DNA of 64,000 nucleotides, taken from NCBI GenBank assembly GCA_037126765.1, contig JBBCBC010000002.1:17329853-17393852 (forward strand), in the 5' to 3' direction. The position numbers and the translations under genes are program-made. The DNA comes from Stenogyne calaminthoides (lineage: Eukaryota > Streptophyta > Magnoliopsida > Lamiales > Lamiaceae). The notes under the pieces were generated by a model. The model saw only the letters and a program-made list of their open reading frames with translations. It searched no databases and was not told the DNA's origin. Shown here one piece after another: positions 43,946 through 56,190 of the stretch. Within the stretch, counting starts at the first letter, position 1, and each line of letters starts with the position of its first letter.

Positions 43946-45683
43946 TCAATTCAGGGAACAACAGAAAAGGAGAAAAGGAATCATCTTCCTCAGTGGATAT
44001 TCTATTCAGAACATTGTCAGAGACATTTGTTCCCCCTTGGTTGATAGATTCAGAGTTTGCCTCAGCTGTGACCACATCTTCATTGGCATTACATACCTGA
44101 GTCTGAATTGGTGTATGTTCAGATTGGTCAGTTTCAGTGTGTTGGCTTTCCTTCAGTGGAGAATTTCCATCCTGAGCCTTACCATCCTGAGTTTTTCCGT
44201 CCTGGACTTCTTTGTCTGAGTCTGATTCACTCCATTCATAGAAAGTGACTGGTTTCTTCTTCTTAGGTTCAGAGGACTTCTTTTTCAGGCTAAGTCTGGT
44301 GATTCTCTTGGTCAGTTCTCCTGAGGCATGTTCCTGTTTCTTCTGAAAACAAGTAGATTCATCAAAAACAACATGAGGTGTTTCTTCCACAATAAGAGTC
44401 CTACAGTTGTAAACTCTGAAGGCTTTACTGACTTCAGAATATCCTAAGAATATTCCTTCATCAGCTTTGCTATCAAAAGTTTTCAACTGATCTTTACCAT
44501 TATTGTGTATGAAACACTTGCAACCAAACACACGAAAGAAAGAAACAAGAGGCTTTCTTTCATTCCACAGCTCATAAGGAGTTTTTCCTTGATTCTTGGT
44601 CTGCATGGATTTGTTCTGAGAGTAGCATGCAGTGTTGATAGCTTGAGCCCAAAATCTCTTAGGAATATCAGCTTCAGCAAAAAAAATTCTTGCAGCTTCT
44701 TTCAGAGTCCTATTTCTTCATTCAGCAACACCATTCTGTTGTGGGGTCCTTGCAGCTGATGTTTTATGAGCTATTCCATTTGCTACACAATAATCAGATA
44801 TAATATGGTTGATAAATTCAGTTCCTTTATCTGATCTGATTTTGACCACACTCAGATTCTTTTCAGTACTGAGCCTTTTCAGTAGTTCAGGCAGTTTCGT
44901 CTGAGTCTCTTTCTTACTGAGTAAGAATATGACCCATGTGTATCTAGAGTAGTCATCAACTACCACAAGTGTGTATTTCCTGCCATTAGTGCTAACAGGT
45001 GTTACTGGACCAAAGAGATCCATATGTAACAGTTGTAGTATTCTGTCAGTAGAAACATCTACTTTGTTTTTGAAAGATGTTCTGATTTGCTTTCCTTTCT
45101 GACAGGCATCACATACATGATCTTTACTGAACACTTCATTGGGTAACCCCCTCACAAGTGCTAATCTTGCAAGTTTGTTCAGGGTTTTGAAGTTTAAGTG
45201 ATTCAGTCTTTTGTGCCACAACCAACTGGTATCAGTGGAACTTTTTGCAACCAAGCATGTATCTTTAGGAGTTGAACTCCAATCAGCAAGATACACATTT
45301 CCTTTTCTAGTACCAGTCAGTAAAATTTTCTGTGAAGCATTGTCTTTTACATAACATAAGTTCTTTGAGAACTCAACACTGAATCCTTTGTCACAGAATT
45401 GGCTGATAGAAAGCAGATTATGCTTTAGACCAGACACATATGAAACACCATGGATATAAACAGAGTCAACTTCAAGAGTTCCATATCCTTCAGTTTGTCC
45501 TTTGGAGTTGTCTCCAAATGTGATCTGAGGGATTTTTTGCTCAACATAGTCAGTGAGTAATTGCTTATATCCTGTCATATGTCTTGAACATCCATTGTCC
45601 AGATACCATACAACAGGAGCCAATTCATTTCCACTCATCAGGGCTATGTTTTCTTCATTCAGCTTAGTGCCCTTTTCCTTCAC
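43946..45683 (-). pseudogene. Protease and integrase of SIRE-type Pol
   Basis: The frame is continuous except for one TGA (44718-44720). Protease: VVWYLDNGCSRHMTGYKQLL, where the usual D-S-G is D-N-G. GAG-pre-integrase: SWLWHKRLNHLNFKTLNKLA and the CDACQKGKQ zinc residues. Integrase core: LLHMDLFGPVTPVSTNGRKY (Asp), VKIRSDKGTEFIN (Asp), RTPQQNGVAE (Glu). Then comes the TGA, where the family has an Arg codon, followed by NKSMQTKNQGKTPYELWNER, FRVFGCKCFIHNNGKDQLKT and DEGIFLGYSEVSKAFRVYN. The active-site Asn and the TGA would prevent function. Before the protease, a stretch 45684-46567 is decayed (GPYTKWVPKK-type sequence is still visible). Confidence 0.93.
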
Positions 45684-46567
45684 CTGAAAAACAGATCATT
45701 TCTTAGGTACCCATTTGGTGTAGGGTCCTACCAGGTTAGCTGTACCTTTGGAACCCAAATCTGCCTAACAACTCTAATTACTTTAGAGTGCCTGATTTGT
45801 CTCCCATAAACATCTACATACACATTCATCACCCTAGGTGCCTTGGCAGTACCCTGTGTATGAGTGCCAGCCTTAGCTTAAACATGAGTCTTAGAGTTCT
45901 TCTTGGGTTCAGGCCCTTTGTTCAAGTGCTTTGGCTTTGGTGCAGCTGGTCTCTGTCTCTGCTGACTTGGGTTCAGGGAACCTTTACCCTTAGGCAAGTG
46001 GGGTTTTAGGTTACTGTCTTGAAATTGGGGTCTTTCGATGTCGAAGACTTGGTCTTTTTCAGTTGAGAATATCTCTATTTGAAAGTGTTTCTCTTCTGAA
46101 AATTCCTCTGTTGGTTCAGTGCAGATCTCTTCAGGTTGGTATTCTTAGCCTGAGGCTTTGATGTACTGGCCTGAAAATATCCTACTAAGTGTTCAGGTTT
46201 TCTAGCCTTTTCCTGAGGTTTGGGCTTTCTTCCCTGAACCTTCAGTTTTTCTGAAACCATAGGTCCTTTACCCTTGTCTAAAACCTTGGTCGTTCTTGGT
46301 GAGAAGATTTGATGCCCTTTGGTTTAACAAAAGACGAACTTGGTGCTACTAGAAGCGAAGATTCAAGACCTTGTGAGGTTCCCCGGATTATATCCCAATC
46401 CGGCCTTTATAGTTCGTGTCTTTGATAACTCTGAATTTCATCTATCACTTTAGATGCGAGAATTCAATAGAGCTAACTTTCTCTGCAAGATTATCCTCAC
46501 ATTTCTTTAGAGTCTCATGCTTCTCAAAGAGGTCATTGAACTTCGATTCGATAAAATTTGAATCTCC

Positions 46568-48102
46568 TCAATTGGATTTCTCTAATTTTCCATTCAGATT
46601 TCTATCACTTTCTCTTTTTTCGAGAGTTGTACTTTCCAGAACATCTAGTTCATCAGTAGTTCCCATCAATTGAGAAGTGATCTCAACATTTTTAGAGTCT
46701 TTCCACCTTGATTCTCGTGATCCGGTTCCTTGTTTACGCTCTTGAGTTTCAAAGGAGCGATTCTTGTAATACGAATAGTCCTTCATAAGATTCTCAAAAG
46801 AATCCATCAGGTCAAAATTACTGTTTACAGTTGAACTTGAGAACTCATGTGCTTGTGTAGGAGCAACAACAGAGATAGAAGAATTTACCTCCTCCATAGC
46901 AACAAGGCAGACATCATCACTGTCACTATCTGAGAATATTTCATCTGAGGAACTGGATCCTTCTTCAGATTGTTCTCCTTCCTCAGCAATCATAGCCTTT
47001 TTGCTGGAGATCTTCTTGTCTCTCTTGGCTTGTCTTTCCTTTCTTTTTTAGCACTCAGCTCAGGACAGCCATATTGGAAGTGACCTTTCTTTTGACAGTT
47101 ATAGCATCTGTTGGCATCATCATCCTGATCACTTTCCTCCTTGGTCTTGGAGTCCTTCTTTTTGGATGAGGATCTTTCAGCTTTGTGGTCCTTCCTTTTC
47201 TCAGTGTATCTGTCCTCAGCTTCTGAGTCTCTCTTGTACCTGCAATTCTTGTAATATTTCTTATATTTCCCATATCTGCTATTGAGTCTTTCAAACCTCC
47301 TTTCCATCAGTACTAGCTTATCCTCCTGCTCATCCTGATTTTTGGCAAGTGAGTTCTCAGACTCTCTAGACTTACAAGATTTCTCTTTGGCTTTGAAAGC
47401 CACATTCTTGCTAGATGAAGAATCATCTTTGCTATCAGATTTCTTAGTTTTCTTGTCAATCACAAACTCATAAGCTTTCAGTTCAGAGAAAACTTGTTGG
47501 TATGGCATGGAATCAATATTTTTGGTGTTTTCAATCACCACAGCATGTATATCCCATTTCTTAGATAATCCTCTAAGAATTTTCAGTGCCACTTCTCTCT
47601 GTGGGTATCTTTTTCCAAGAGCATTCAGATCATTCATAATGCTAGTGAATCTGACTTCAAGTTTGTCAATGGATTCACCATCTTCCATTTCAAAGTTATC
47701 AAACTTTCCAATAGCAACAGAAAGTTTGTTTTCCTTAATATGATATGTGCCTTGACACATAACAGCAAGTGTGTCCCATATTTCTTTTGCAGTTTCACAA
47801 TGAGAGATCATCCCCATAACACCATCATCAATAGTGCTATACAAAGTATCTTTAGCAATGTAGTCCAGATTGACTAACTTTCTCTCATCAGGAGTAAGTT
47901 GATCATCAGGCTTTGGAAATTCATCTCGGGATCATTTCTCTCGAAGATCGATGATTCGGGATTCACAGCTCATAAATTTGAATGGTCCTTCAGAAACCAC
48001 TCTCCACATTCTTTCATGTTTTGAATACAGATGAGTCTACATTCTCAATCTCCATAGATCGTAGCTCTCAACAGAGAACATAGGAAGTTTCTTAGAAGGC
48101 AT
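46568..48102 (-). pseudogene. Gag of SIRE-type element (broken)
   Basis: ATG at 48100-48102 opens MPSKKLPMFSVESYDLWRLR then meets TAG, then TGA within an altered patch. The frame resumes DQLTPDERKLVNLDYIAKDT and runs open from 47844 to 46990: AKEIWDTLAVMCQGTYHIKE, EVRFTSIMNDLNALGKRYPQ, VALKILRGLSKKWDIHAVVI (UBN2/Copia gag), a basic-acidic linker and the CCHC zinc knuckle CYNCQKKGHFQYGC. After a frameshift, 46993-46568 encodes an acidic Ser-rich segment and a short coil. Gag would package element RNA in the cytoplasm. Confidence 0.93.
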
Positions 48103-48213
48103 GATGACTGAGCCTTGTAAGATATCAACAAATAGAACTATTCAGGAGACCACCAAAGTCTTTTCAAAGAATTAAGACTATGGCTACCAAAGCAAGTGGT
48201 CAAAATGAATCCC

Positions 48214-48227
48214 GCTTCTCGATACCA
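48214..48227 (-). promoter_or_regulatory. Primer-binding site of the SIRE-type element
   Basis: Minus strand TGGTATCGAGAAGC, two bases after the LTR end. The expected form is TGGTATCAGA(A)GC; the CAG here reads CGAG, as in other altered motifs nearby. Confidence 0.85.
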
Positions 48228-48229
48228 CT

Positions 48230-49898
48230 TGTTGGTCCGGGGTTCTAACGAGTCTCACACGTGGGGGGGAATACACGTGTTGATGATTTTTAAAACTTTT
48301 CTTTCACCGAGGTCGGATGGGTCGGGTTATCCCGATAATTTTTGCCTCGAGAAGCACGGATTGCCCCCGAGTCAAAGTCTATCGAGACAATGATCCCGAA
48401 ATGCTTTCAATCGAAAAGAAATCTATTTATTCTAGCTACTCAAGTAAAAGCGGAATGGTTGACCCTAAGTTTATACTCGTTTTAGCTTTTGAAAAATCTT
48501 CCTTCAATAAAAAAAATGATTAAGGTTGTGATCAATTTGATGCAAGTTCAATTGGATTGGTTCCAAATGAATATCGATTGAAAAATATGCAATGATAATA
48601 ATGCAAAGATGTGAAAGTAAACAACACGGCAATTATAGTGGTTCGAGAGACTCAAGCTCCACGCCCACTCTCTCTCGATCTTGAGAGAAATTCTTAACCA
48701 CTTCCTAAAGCTTTCAAAGCTAACTCACTTTAGCTTACTCAATTTTTCTACCTTGAGTTTTACGGGCCGACTCACTGCGCCTTACTAACTCAAACACACA
48801 CAAGTGTTGGACTACCACGAAAGTAGCTTACTAACTTCTTCTCTAGAGTTTTCTCGGCTAACTCATTGTAGCTTACTCACTCTTTTACAACTCTAACTCA
48901 CCAACAAATCACACACAAACTACCTTAACAAAGGGTTTGGGTTTTGGGTTGGTTTCAACTATGGTGAGATATCCTTTACAATAAGAACAAATGCAAAGGC
49001 TAGGATATCTCTACTAAGCTTTGGATATTTCTTATCAATCTAGGCTTAGTGAATGAGCTCTCTCCAATATGAAACACTTGGGAAATGCTAGGTTTTTCGA
49101 GTGCTTCAATTTGCAATAATACGAATGAGCCCTTGAGTTGCTTGAAATTTCCCGTGACCTCTCAATGTAGAAGGTCACTGGTATTTATAGGCAACCTTCA
49201 CCAAGGTTACTCTTGAAAAACTATCCGTTGGAGGAGATAGTATCAAGGTTTTTCTTACGGTGTTTGATGAGCGGCTATATTTAGGGTTTGAACACTCCCT
49301 TGCATGTTTTAGGAAATATGCGGTCATGTAGCCCAATCACCAATTTTTTGCGATGCGGAACTTAGTACTACCGACATAATTCGGTAGGTCTTGTTTTCGT
49401 GTCGATGAAAATCTGATGTTGTCTTCCTCTGATTGGTTCTTGTCTTTAGTGAATGTAGACAAACAAAATGGCTCTTTTAGGTCAATCTCTCTGAATGAGA
49501 CAACCTTAAACAACACCTAGACTTAGTTCATTTTGTCTGCACTTGAATGTTTTTGGGCAATATCTACTTTTCTGAACTTGTATCTTTTCCTCAGTTTTGT
49601 ATGAATTCAGATATGTATTTCTTGATGCCTCACGAACATCCAGTCTTCCGAGTCTTGATAACTTATCGAGTCTTGATTCTCTCGATTCTTTAATTACTCA
49701 GTTTTTTCTGAGTCTTCAGTTCTTCAGTATCTTCAAAATCTAACCTGATCTATATCTGCTGACTTTACATGGTGCAGATAACTTCCTGAACAATCTATAC
49801 TGAAACCTGACTCAGTCTATCAAGATTATCCTGAACATGTCATACTCAGGGGTTTTGGGATCTAATCAAAACTTCTTTATTAAATTCATCTCCCAACA
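48230..49898 (-). repeat. 5' LTR of the SIRE-type element
   Basis: 1669 bp, TGTTGGGAG ... ACCAACA on the minus strand. It aligns along its whole length with the other two copies. In 48250-49430 and 49620-49690 almost every CTGA/TCAG is replaced by CCGA, TCGA, TCGG or TTGA, while 49440-49615 and 49700-49898 are nearly unchanged. Confidence 0.92.
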
Positions 49899-49903
49899 AT
49901 AGT

Positions 49904-52170
49904 TATACAAGAAGCTAGATAAGTAAATTAAACAAAACTAAACTAAACAATTGCATACACATAAATTAAGACATAATTAAGAATGATTCAAACATAATTA
50001 AGACCAATTTTAACAAGAATTTTAGTTTTTGACTTAAAGGGTGCAAAAATCATGTGTTTCGGATGGTTTTTAACACATAAATTATGTTGAAATGAAGGCT
50101 ATGATATTATAAACTATCCTCTTGCACTAAACATGATATTCACATCATTTTAAGCTTCAAATAAGCATGAGAACAGCCCCAAATCAGATCTGGTCTTTGC
50201 TGTCAAAAACAGTAATTTCAGCATTATATCACATAAAAAATCAACCTCAATAGTCTAGCTTCAATTCTCTATTTCTTGCAAAACTCATTCAACATTAATG
50301 TACATCAATTGAGCTTACAAAAGTGTGCACACAAGGTATAAAACATCAGTTCATAGCTCATAGAAAAACCAGTTTATAGAGATAGAAAATCATGCATCAA
50401 GTCTCCAATATGTGAATATTTTTGCTGCAAAACTGATTCTATCATGGAATATCATCATTCTAGCATTCAAGTGTGATTTTAAGCTCAAAGTATGCATAAG
50501 ATAGCTCCACTTCAGATCTGATATCCTGCTGCAAAATAATAAATTTCTTCACCCTTTTCACATAAAAATATCCTTGTTTCTCTAGTCTTGGTTCCCTTTA
50601 CTTATAAAACTGATTCTATATTTAATATCCAACAATAGAGCTTAAAACATAAGGCAAAAGACACCATCCAACACTCCAAGAGAATCAATTTAAAACATAG
50701 AAAATTATGCACATAACACTCTAAATTTTCACATATAGACAAGGTTCTTGGGGGGTTCAAAGCATACTAAGGCACTTCATTGCCATATCATCACCAGGTC
50801 ATCTAACCCCTGCTATATCATTTCTTTTATTTCTTTATTGTTATTATTATTATGATTTTCAACTTATCTCAAAATGACATATTCTAATACCTATAAGAAG
50901 GCTCAGCTTAATAGGGTACCCATTTATTCAACTCTGTAAAAATGACATATTCACTATAAACAATACGAATAAGCTATAAACTCCACACTCTAATACCTAT
51001 AAGTCCTATCATGATTCCAGTATGTCATCTAAACATAAAACATGCAAGCAATCCAATCTTCATATTCACTAGCTAGACTATTTTACCAAATAAATTCTCG
51101 AGAAAAGAATTCGGCACAAATAGTATCGAATAAGGTAAAAAATGAATTCACGATGAATACAATTTCAAAGATACAAACCAACAAGGCGAATCATGAACTC
51201 CATTATGTCATCCAAATATAAAACATGCAAGCAATTCAATCTTCAAATTCACTAGATAGATATATTTTACACAGTCAATTCTAAAGGGAAAACTAATCAA
51301 CATATTATCTCATGTTGTTTAGATGAACAATTATAATGTAGCAGCTGAGAATTGTATTATTGAGCTTTCTAATTTCAAGTGTTTAAGATTAGGGGACATA
51401 AATCCCTTCACAATATTGAAAATTATTCCTTCTATAGTCTTCATCTTTTTTGGCCTAATATATATATATATATATAATGTTGGTCCCAAAATTTCTACAA
51501 GCACTTGCATCTTCTTTCAACTCTAAAAATTGTAAATTCAGAGTTCAAAGGTTTCAGCTTTGAAAAACAAAATTGTACAACAGTTATTTGAATTGAACAA
51601 AACAGAATCTAGCTCGATGGGATAAATCTCACCCAGTCTCAAATCCAACAATTCATCTAAAATCAGAACTACCAATCTAATCATGGTGGACTCTCTATAA
51701 TTAAAAATAGAACTAACAAAAACACAGTAATATAGCTCCAACAGAAAAAATTAACAAGAATTAAAATTAACAGAGAAGTGTACCTATTACTGTTTTGCTC
51801 AATTCCTGGAAAAAATTCACGAATCAAGAACGTTGCGCCAAATTTGGTAAAAGAAACAATCTAGAGAAGAAACAATTGGGAATATAGAATTGGGAGAGGA
51901 TTTCTGGTAGGAATGCACCAAATATCGTCGCGATTAGGAGTGCGCGAAAGTTCGTCGCGATTTCTGTTTGATTCACGCCAATTTTGGGGGATACCGTTTG
52001 ATTCACCCCAATTTTGGGGGATACTCTGTGATTCACGCAGGTTGGAACAATTGGGAGAATTAGGGATTTTTTTATCATATTTTTTAAAATAATATTAAGA
52101 ATCCATTTTGTAATTGCAATATTCAACTTTACATCTAGTTAAAAAAAAGATAAAATAAAAAATTTACATA
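49904..52170. other. Non-coding AT-rich DNA with a local duplication
   Basis: 49,900-50,700 contains a degenerate duplication (about 50145-50250 and 50465-50560 share AAGCTTCAAATAAGCAT / CAGATCTG / TGCTG..AAAA..TAATTTC). A short (TA)n lies near 51460. Near 51970-52040 a 29-bp segment (TTTGATTCAC.CCAATTTTGGG) is repeated. No gene supported. Confidence 0.4.
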
Positions 52171-52665
52171 TGAGGTAGTGGCGCAGTTAGCTAGTACCGC
52201 TTCTAAGTAATCCTGAGGTCGAGAGTTCGAGCCTCTCTCACCCCAAATTTTTAGTTATCAACTTTGCAAGAATTTAAGTTTTCAATAAACAGGCTTTGTC
52301 TAGCTTAGTTGGGGAAAGACAAGTTATTTGTTGTAAAGGTCATAAGTTCAATTCCCATTAATGTATTTATTTTTTATATTGAAAAATTGATTCAAATATT
52401 TTTATTAAAATACCTAAGACAAATGTAGTGTTTGGTCCAATGGTGTAATATATCCTCTTTAGTTAAAAGGGTCTTGTGTTCAAACCCTGATGGATGAAAA
52501 TTTATATTTTTCAATTTTTTAATATAATTTATATTTTATACGGAAAATTTAATTAATGGCAAAAAGATAATAAATAATAAACATCAAAATAAAATAAAAA
52601 TTATCTAGCTTATTTGGTGGTTACTTGTCAAGTTTAATTGAAAGGTTTTGTGTTCGAACCTTAAT
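52171..52665 (+). repeat. Cluster of four tRNA-like (pol III type) modules
   Basis: Four units, each with an A-box-like and a B-box-like motif 43-47 bp apart. Unit 1: TAGTGGCGCAGTTAGCTAG at 52175 and GAGTTCGAGCC at 52223, with a 5-bp T-arm-like stem. Unit 2: TAGCTTAGTTGG at 52301 and AAGTTCAATTCCC at 52344. Unit 3: TTTGGTCCAATGGTG at 52431 and TGTTCAAACCCTG at 52477. Unit 4: TAGCTTATTTGGTGG at 52606 and TGTTCGAACCTT at 52651. Each is followed by T-rich sequence. None has a good acceptor stem, so these are SINE-like or tRNA-derived relics and not functional tRNAs. Confidence 0.65.
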
Positions 52666-53892
52666 AAACAAATTTTTTTAATAAATTTTATATTCATAGG
52701 TTTATTTAATAAAATCTATATTTTATATGGAAAAATTTATTAAGCGTTATTTAATAAAATCTATATATTGTCCTTAAATTGCCACCTCCCCTAAGTTACG
52801 GGTATTTTCCCACAATTGAACCTATGCAAAAACTTACTTGGAAATGTATGCTTTTTTTGTCAATAATGAGGGAGTCTAAACATATTTTCAAATAAGTAAT
52901 TTTTCATGCAATTATCCACACATGTATGTATTTAACATTTCACGTTAAACTCTAGGTTCTGCAATGAAAGAGACTTTAAATGGTAGCTACAACTTCACTT
53001 GTATATATAGCAGAAAATTTACCTTTTTGTAATAAAATCATGTGAAAAGTGAGATGATACCTGAAAATAAATTTGTCATAATTCACCTAAAAATTTCAGA
53101 TCATCACTGTAATACCCCAAACCAAACACAACCTTTAAAAAGACATATTTTAAATAATTGCATGCATTTTCTTTTTTCTAATGAGAATGCCTCGTGTTTT
53201 TCTTATAAATTAATTTCAGGTTTCGGCGCGACGAGCTATCTGAGCCAAAACACTCCTAGCACTTCAAGAAGCATCGAAATAAGGTTTGATTGATGAAATA
53301 AAAATGTAAAAATTTTAACCCAAGAAAAGGCGCATTGAAACCTTAATTAATTAAATAAATAAATAATAATAATAATAATAATAAAATATTTTGGGTCCAA
53401 ATAAATTTGGACTAAACAATTAACGGCCCAAGTCCTTTTGTCCCATTTTTAATATACAAAACAAAGTATGAGAAATTTGGAAGCCCAAGTCTCTTTCTTT
53501 GGCCCATTTGCAATACATTGAACGGTGAAAAATCTTCAAAGGGCCCAAATCTGGCATTTTCAGCCGCAATAAAAAGAAAAAAAAAAAAAAAAAAAGAAGG
53601 AGAAGAGTCAAGAGGCCTCCAAGTTCAGCAGGAATAGGCCATCATTTGGTTCCTCTCGGAATCCTAATTTCACCGCCATTGTCGACTGTGGTGGTAGGCG
53701 GCGTGGGGATCTCCAATTTGTGATGTAGCCCTATAGCCATGACTTCAATGGAGAGGGAGGGCTCTTCGTGGGTTCTAGGGATTTTTCTCTAGATTCTTGT
53801 TTGGGTTCTTTGATTTGTTACTCGATCACAGCTGTTTCGACGAAATTGGGGTTCCAATTTGACGATTTTTGAGTTGGATTTTACAGGGATCA
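52666..53892. other. Non-coding DNA with simple repeats
   Basis: (AAT)n at about 53353-53384 and a poly(A) run at about 53575-53597. No gene supported. Confidence 0.4.
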
Positions 53893-54285
53893 CTACAAAA
53901 AAGACGGTGTTTTACGACGGTTTAAACCGTCGCAAATCATAGTTGCGACTATTTTAGCGATGGTTTTTTATCCGTCTGAAAAACGAGGGTCGTTAAGATT
54001 CAGCGACCGTTTTCCCTGTCCGTCGCTAGGTAGCGACGGCTTATTTTCGTCGCACAAAGTATCGACGACTTCATTCCGTCGCAACATAGTGACGGTATAA
54101 ACTGTCGCTAAATCGTCGATATATTGTCGACGGTTATGACGTCATAATATTGTCGTTAACAACGACGCCTTTCTATCGGTATTAGCTACGGAAATTTCCG
54201 TCGAAAATTGCAACAGTTATGATCGATGGTATTAGCGATGGAAAAGGCGTCGTCATAACCGTCGCTAAATCGTGAATTTTTTTTT
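53893..54285. mobile_element. CACTA-like terminus with GACGGTTTAAACCGTC repeats
   Basis: Begins CACTACAAAAAAGACGG and is filled with inverted short motifs (GACGGTTTAAACCGTCGC, GTCGCTAAATCGTCG, CCGTCGCTA). This is the same design as the terminus at 10138 but a different family. It ends without a matching second terminus at a poly(A/T) run, next to the tRNA-like module. Confidence 0.55.
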
Positions 54286-54299
54286 AAAAAAAATGGCCA

Positions 54300-54505
54300 A
54301 CTGTGGTTCGAACCCGGGCCCAGGGGGCAGTCGGGCGGGCACCGAACCACCTGAGCCACGAACCATCTCGAACCCAACCACCAAACATCTTCTATATAAG
54401 TCATCAAGCCTCCCAATTAAATGAGACATATATTCACTCCCATGGGGGACCGAACACGAGACCTTGGGCGCCCAAGCGGGTATCAATTACGCTTGAGCAC
54501 TTGCT
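54300..54505 (-). repeat. Two tRNA-like modules in tandem (SINE-like)
   Basis: On the minus strand, A box TGGCTCAGGTGG (54347-54358) and B box GGGTTCGAACC (54305-54315) are 42 bp apart. Upstream on that strand a second pair has TGCTCAAGCG (about 54490-54500) and GTGTTCGGTCCC (about 54443-54456), 46 bp apart. The spacing matches the units at 52.2-52.7 kb. No cloverleaf with a proper acceptor stem is visible. Confidence 0.5.
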
Positions 54506-54529
54506 CTTTTACGTTTACTTAATGAATTT

Positions 54530-54955
54530 AATTTTATATGTCATAAAATTCATTTTTTTTTCTAATTTGTTTTTAAAATTCTTTATTTCAATTATATTAT
54601 TTAATAATTCAATTACATATTAAAATAATAATTTATATTTTTTATTTATAAATTATAATTAAATTAAAATATATTAAAATTGTATTTTTTTTACTTATTT
54701 TTAATAAAATTAATTCTATATGTCCTAAAATTCATTTTTTTCTAATTTTTTTTAATTCTTTATTTCAATTATCTTATTTAAGAATTCAATTACGTTTCAA
54801 TATAATAATTTATACTTTTTATCTATAAATTTTAATTAAATTAAAATATATTAAAATTGTATTTTTTTAACTTATTTTTAATAAAATTAATTCTATATTA
54901 ATTTACAATTCATTTTTTTCAGTTTTTTTTTTAAATTCTTTATTTCAATTATCTT
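54530..54955. repeat. AT-rich tandem repeat, ~180-bp unit
   Basis: About 2.3 copies starting near 54533, 54714 and 54891. Each has ATGTC.TAAAATTCATTTTT, TTCTTTATTTCAATTAT, ATATTAAAATTGTATTTTTT and TTTTTAATAAAATTAATTC. The last copy runs into the minisatellite. Confidence 0.75.
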
Positions 54956-56002
54956 ATATAAACAGGTAATATTTTTCTATGCAAACAAGTTATATGTACT
55001 TTTATATCTAAACAAGTAATAATTTTCTATCTAAACAAATAATACTTTTTATCTAAACAAGTTATATGTATTTTTCTTTCTAAACAAGTAATATTTTTCT
55101 ATGTAAACAAGTTATATTTACTTTTCTATCTAAACAAGTAATACTTTTATATGTAAACAAGTAATATTTTTCTATGTAAACAATTTATATGTACTTTTCT
55201 ATCTAAACAAGTAATACTTTTCTATGTAAACAAGTAATACTTTTTTATGTAAACAAGTTATATGTACTTTTCTATCTAAAAAGTAATACTTTTCTATCTA
55301 AACAAGTAATACTTTTATATCTAAACAAGTTATATATATTTTTCTATGTAAACAAGTAATACTTTTTTATCTAAACAAGTTATATGTACTTTTCTATCTA
55401 AACAAGTAATATTTTTCTATCTAAACAAGTAATACTTTTATATCTTAACAAGTTATATATACTTTTCTATCTAAACAAGTAATATTTTTCTATGTAAACA
55501 AGTAACACTTTTTATGTAAACAAGTTATATGTACTTTTCTATCTAAACAAGTAATATTTTTCTATCTAAACAAGTAATACTTTTATATCTAAACAAGTTA
55601 TATATATTTTTCTTGGTAAACAAGTAATACTTTTTTATCTAAACAAGTTATATGTACTTTTCTATCTAAACAAGTAATATTTTTATATCTTAACAACTTA
55701 TATATACTTTTCTATCTAAACAAGTAGTACTTTTTTATGTAAACAAGTAATACTTTTTTATGTAAACAAGTTATATGTACTTCTCTATCTAAACAAGTAA
55801 TACTTTTCTATTTAAACAAGTAATACTTTTATATCTAAGAAGTTATATATATTTTTCTATATAAACAAGTAAACAAGTTATATGTACTTTTCTATCTAAA
55901 CAAGTAATACTTTTCTATCTAAACAAGTAATACTTTTATATCTTAACAAGTTATATATACTTTTCTATCTAAACAAGTAATACTTTTCTATGTAAACAAG
56001 TA

Positions 56003-56190
56003 CTCCCTCCGTCCCGGAAGACTCTGCGCCAACTTTTCGGCGCAGAGATTAAGAAAAGTTCTTTATGGGGGGTAGTAAGTGTGTGTTGTAAGGTTATGAG
56101 TGGTGAAGAGTGTGTTCAAAAATGGGTGTGCAAAGTCTTATGGGAGAGACTAAAAAGGAAAGTGTCATATGTCTTCTGGGACGGAGGGAG
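56003..56190. mobile_element. Stowaway-type MITE, copy 1
   Basis: The ends CTCCCTCCGTCCC and GGGACGGAGGGAG are perfect inverted repeats flanked by TA (56001-56002, 56191-56192), as in Tc1/mariner-type Stowaway MITEs. 188 bp, with no coding capacity. An inner stem CTCTGCGCC..GGCGCAGAG is present. Confidence 0.95.

Larger units (their letters stand above)
35213..49898 (-). mobile_element. Complete Copia element, SIRE/Maximus type with third ORF, 14.7 kb
   Basis: LTRs at 35213-37848 (3') and 48230-49898 (5'), target-site duplication ATAGT at 35208-35212 and 49899-49903, PBS at 48214-48227 and PPT at 37849-37863. Minus-strand order: gag, protease, integrase, reverse transcriptase, RNase H (integrase before RT, hence Copia), then 4.2 kb with an extra ORF before the 3' LTR, as in SIRE elements. 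Every ORF is interrupted. The 5' LTR and several internal patches show an odd loss of CAG/CTG motifs. Confidence 0.95.

Noticed and set aside
52171..52246. Functional tRNA gene
   Set aside because: A T-arm and A/B boxes are visible, but the first seven and last seven bases do not pair as an acceptor stem and the anticodon arm is not convincing, so it is listed as tRNA-like only.
54186..54623. ORFs of 73-106 codons on both strands
   Set aside because: They translate the tRNA-like modules and adjacent repeat; the apparent peptide is an accident of the GC-rich boxes.
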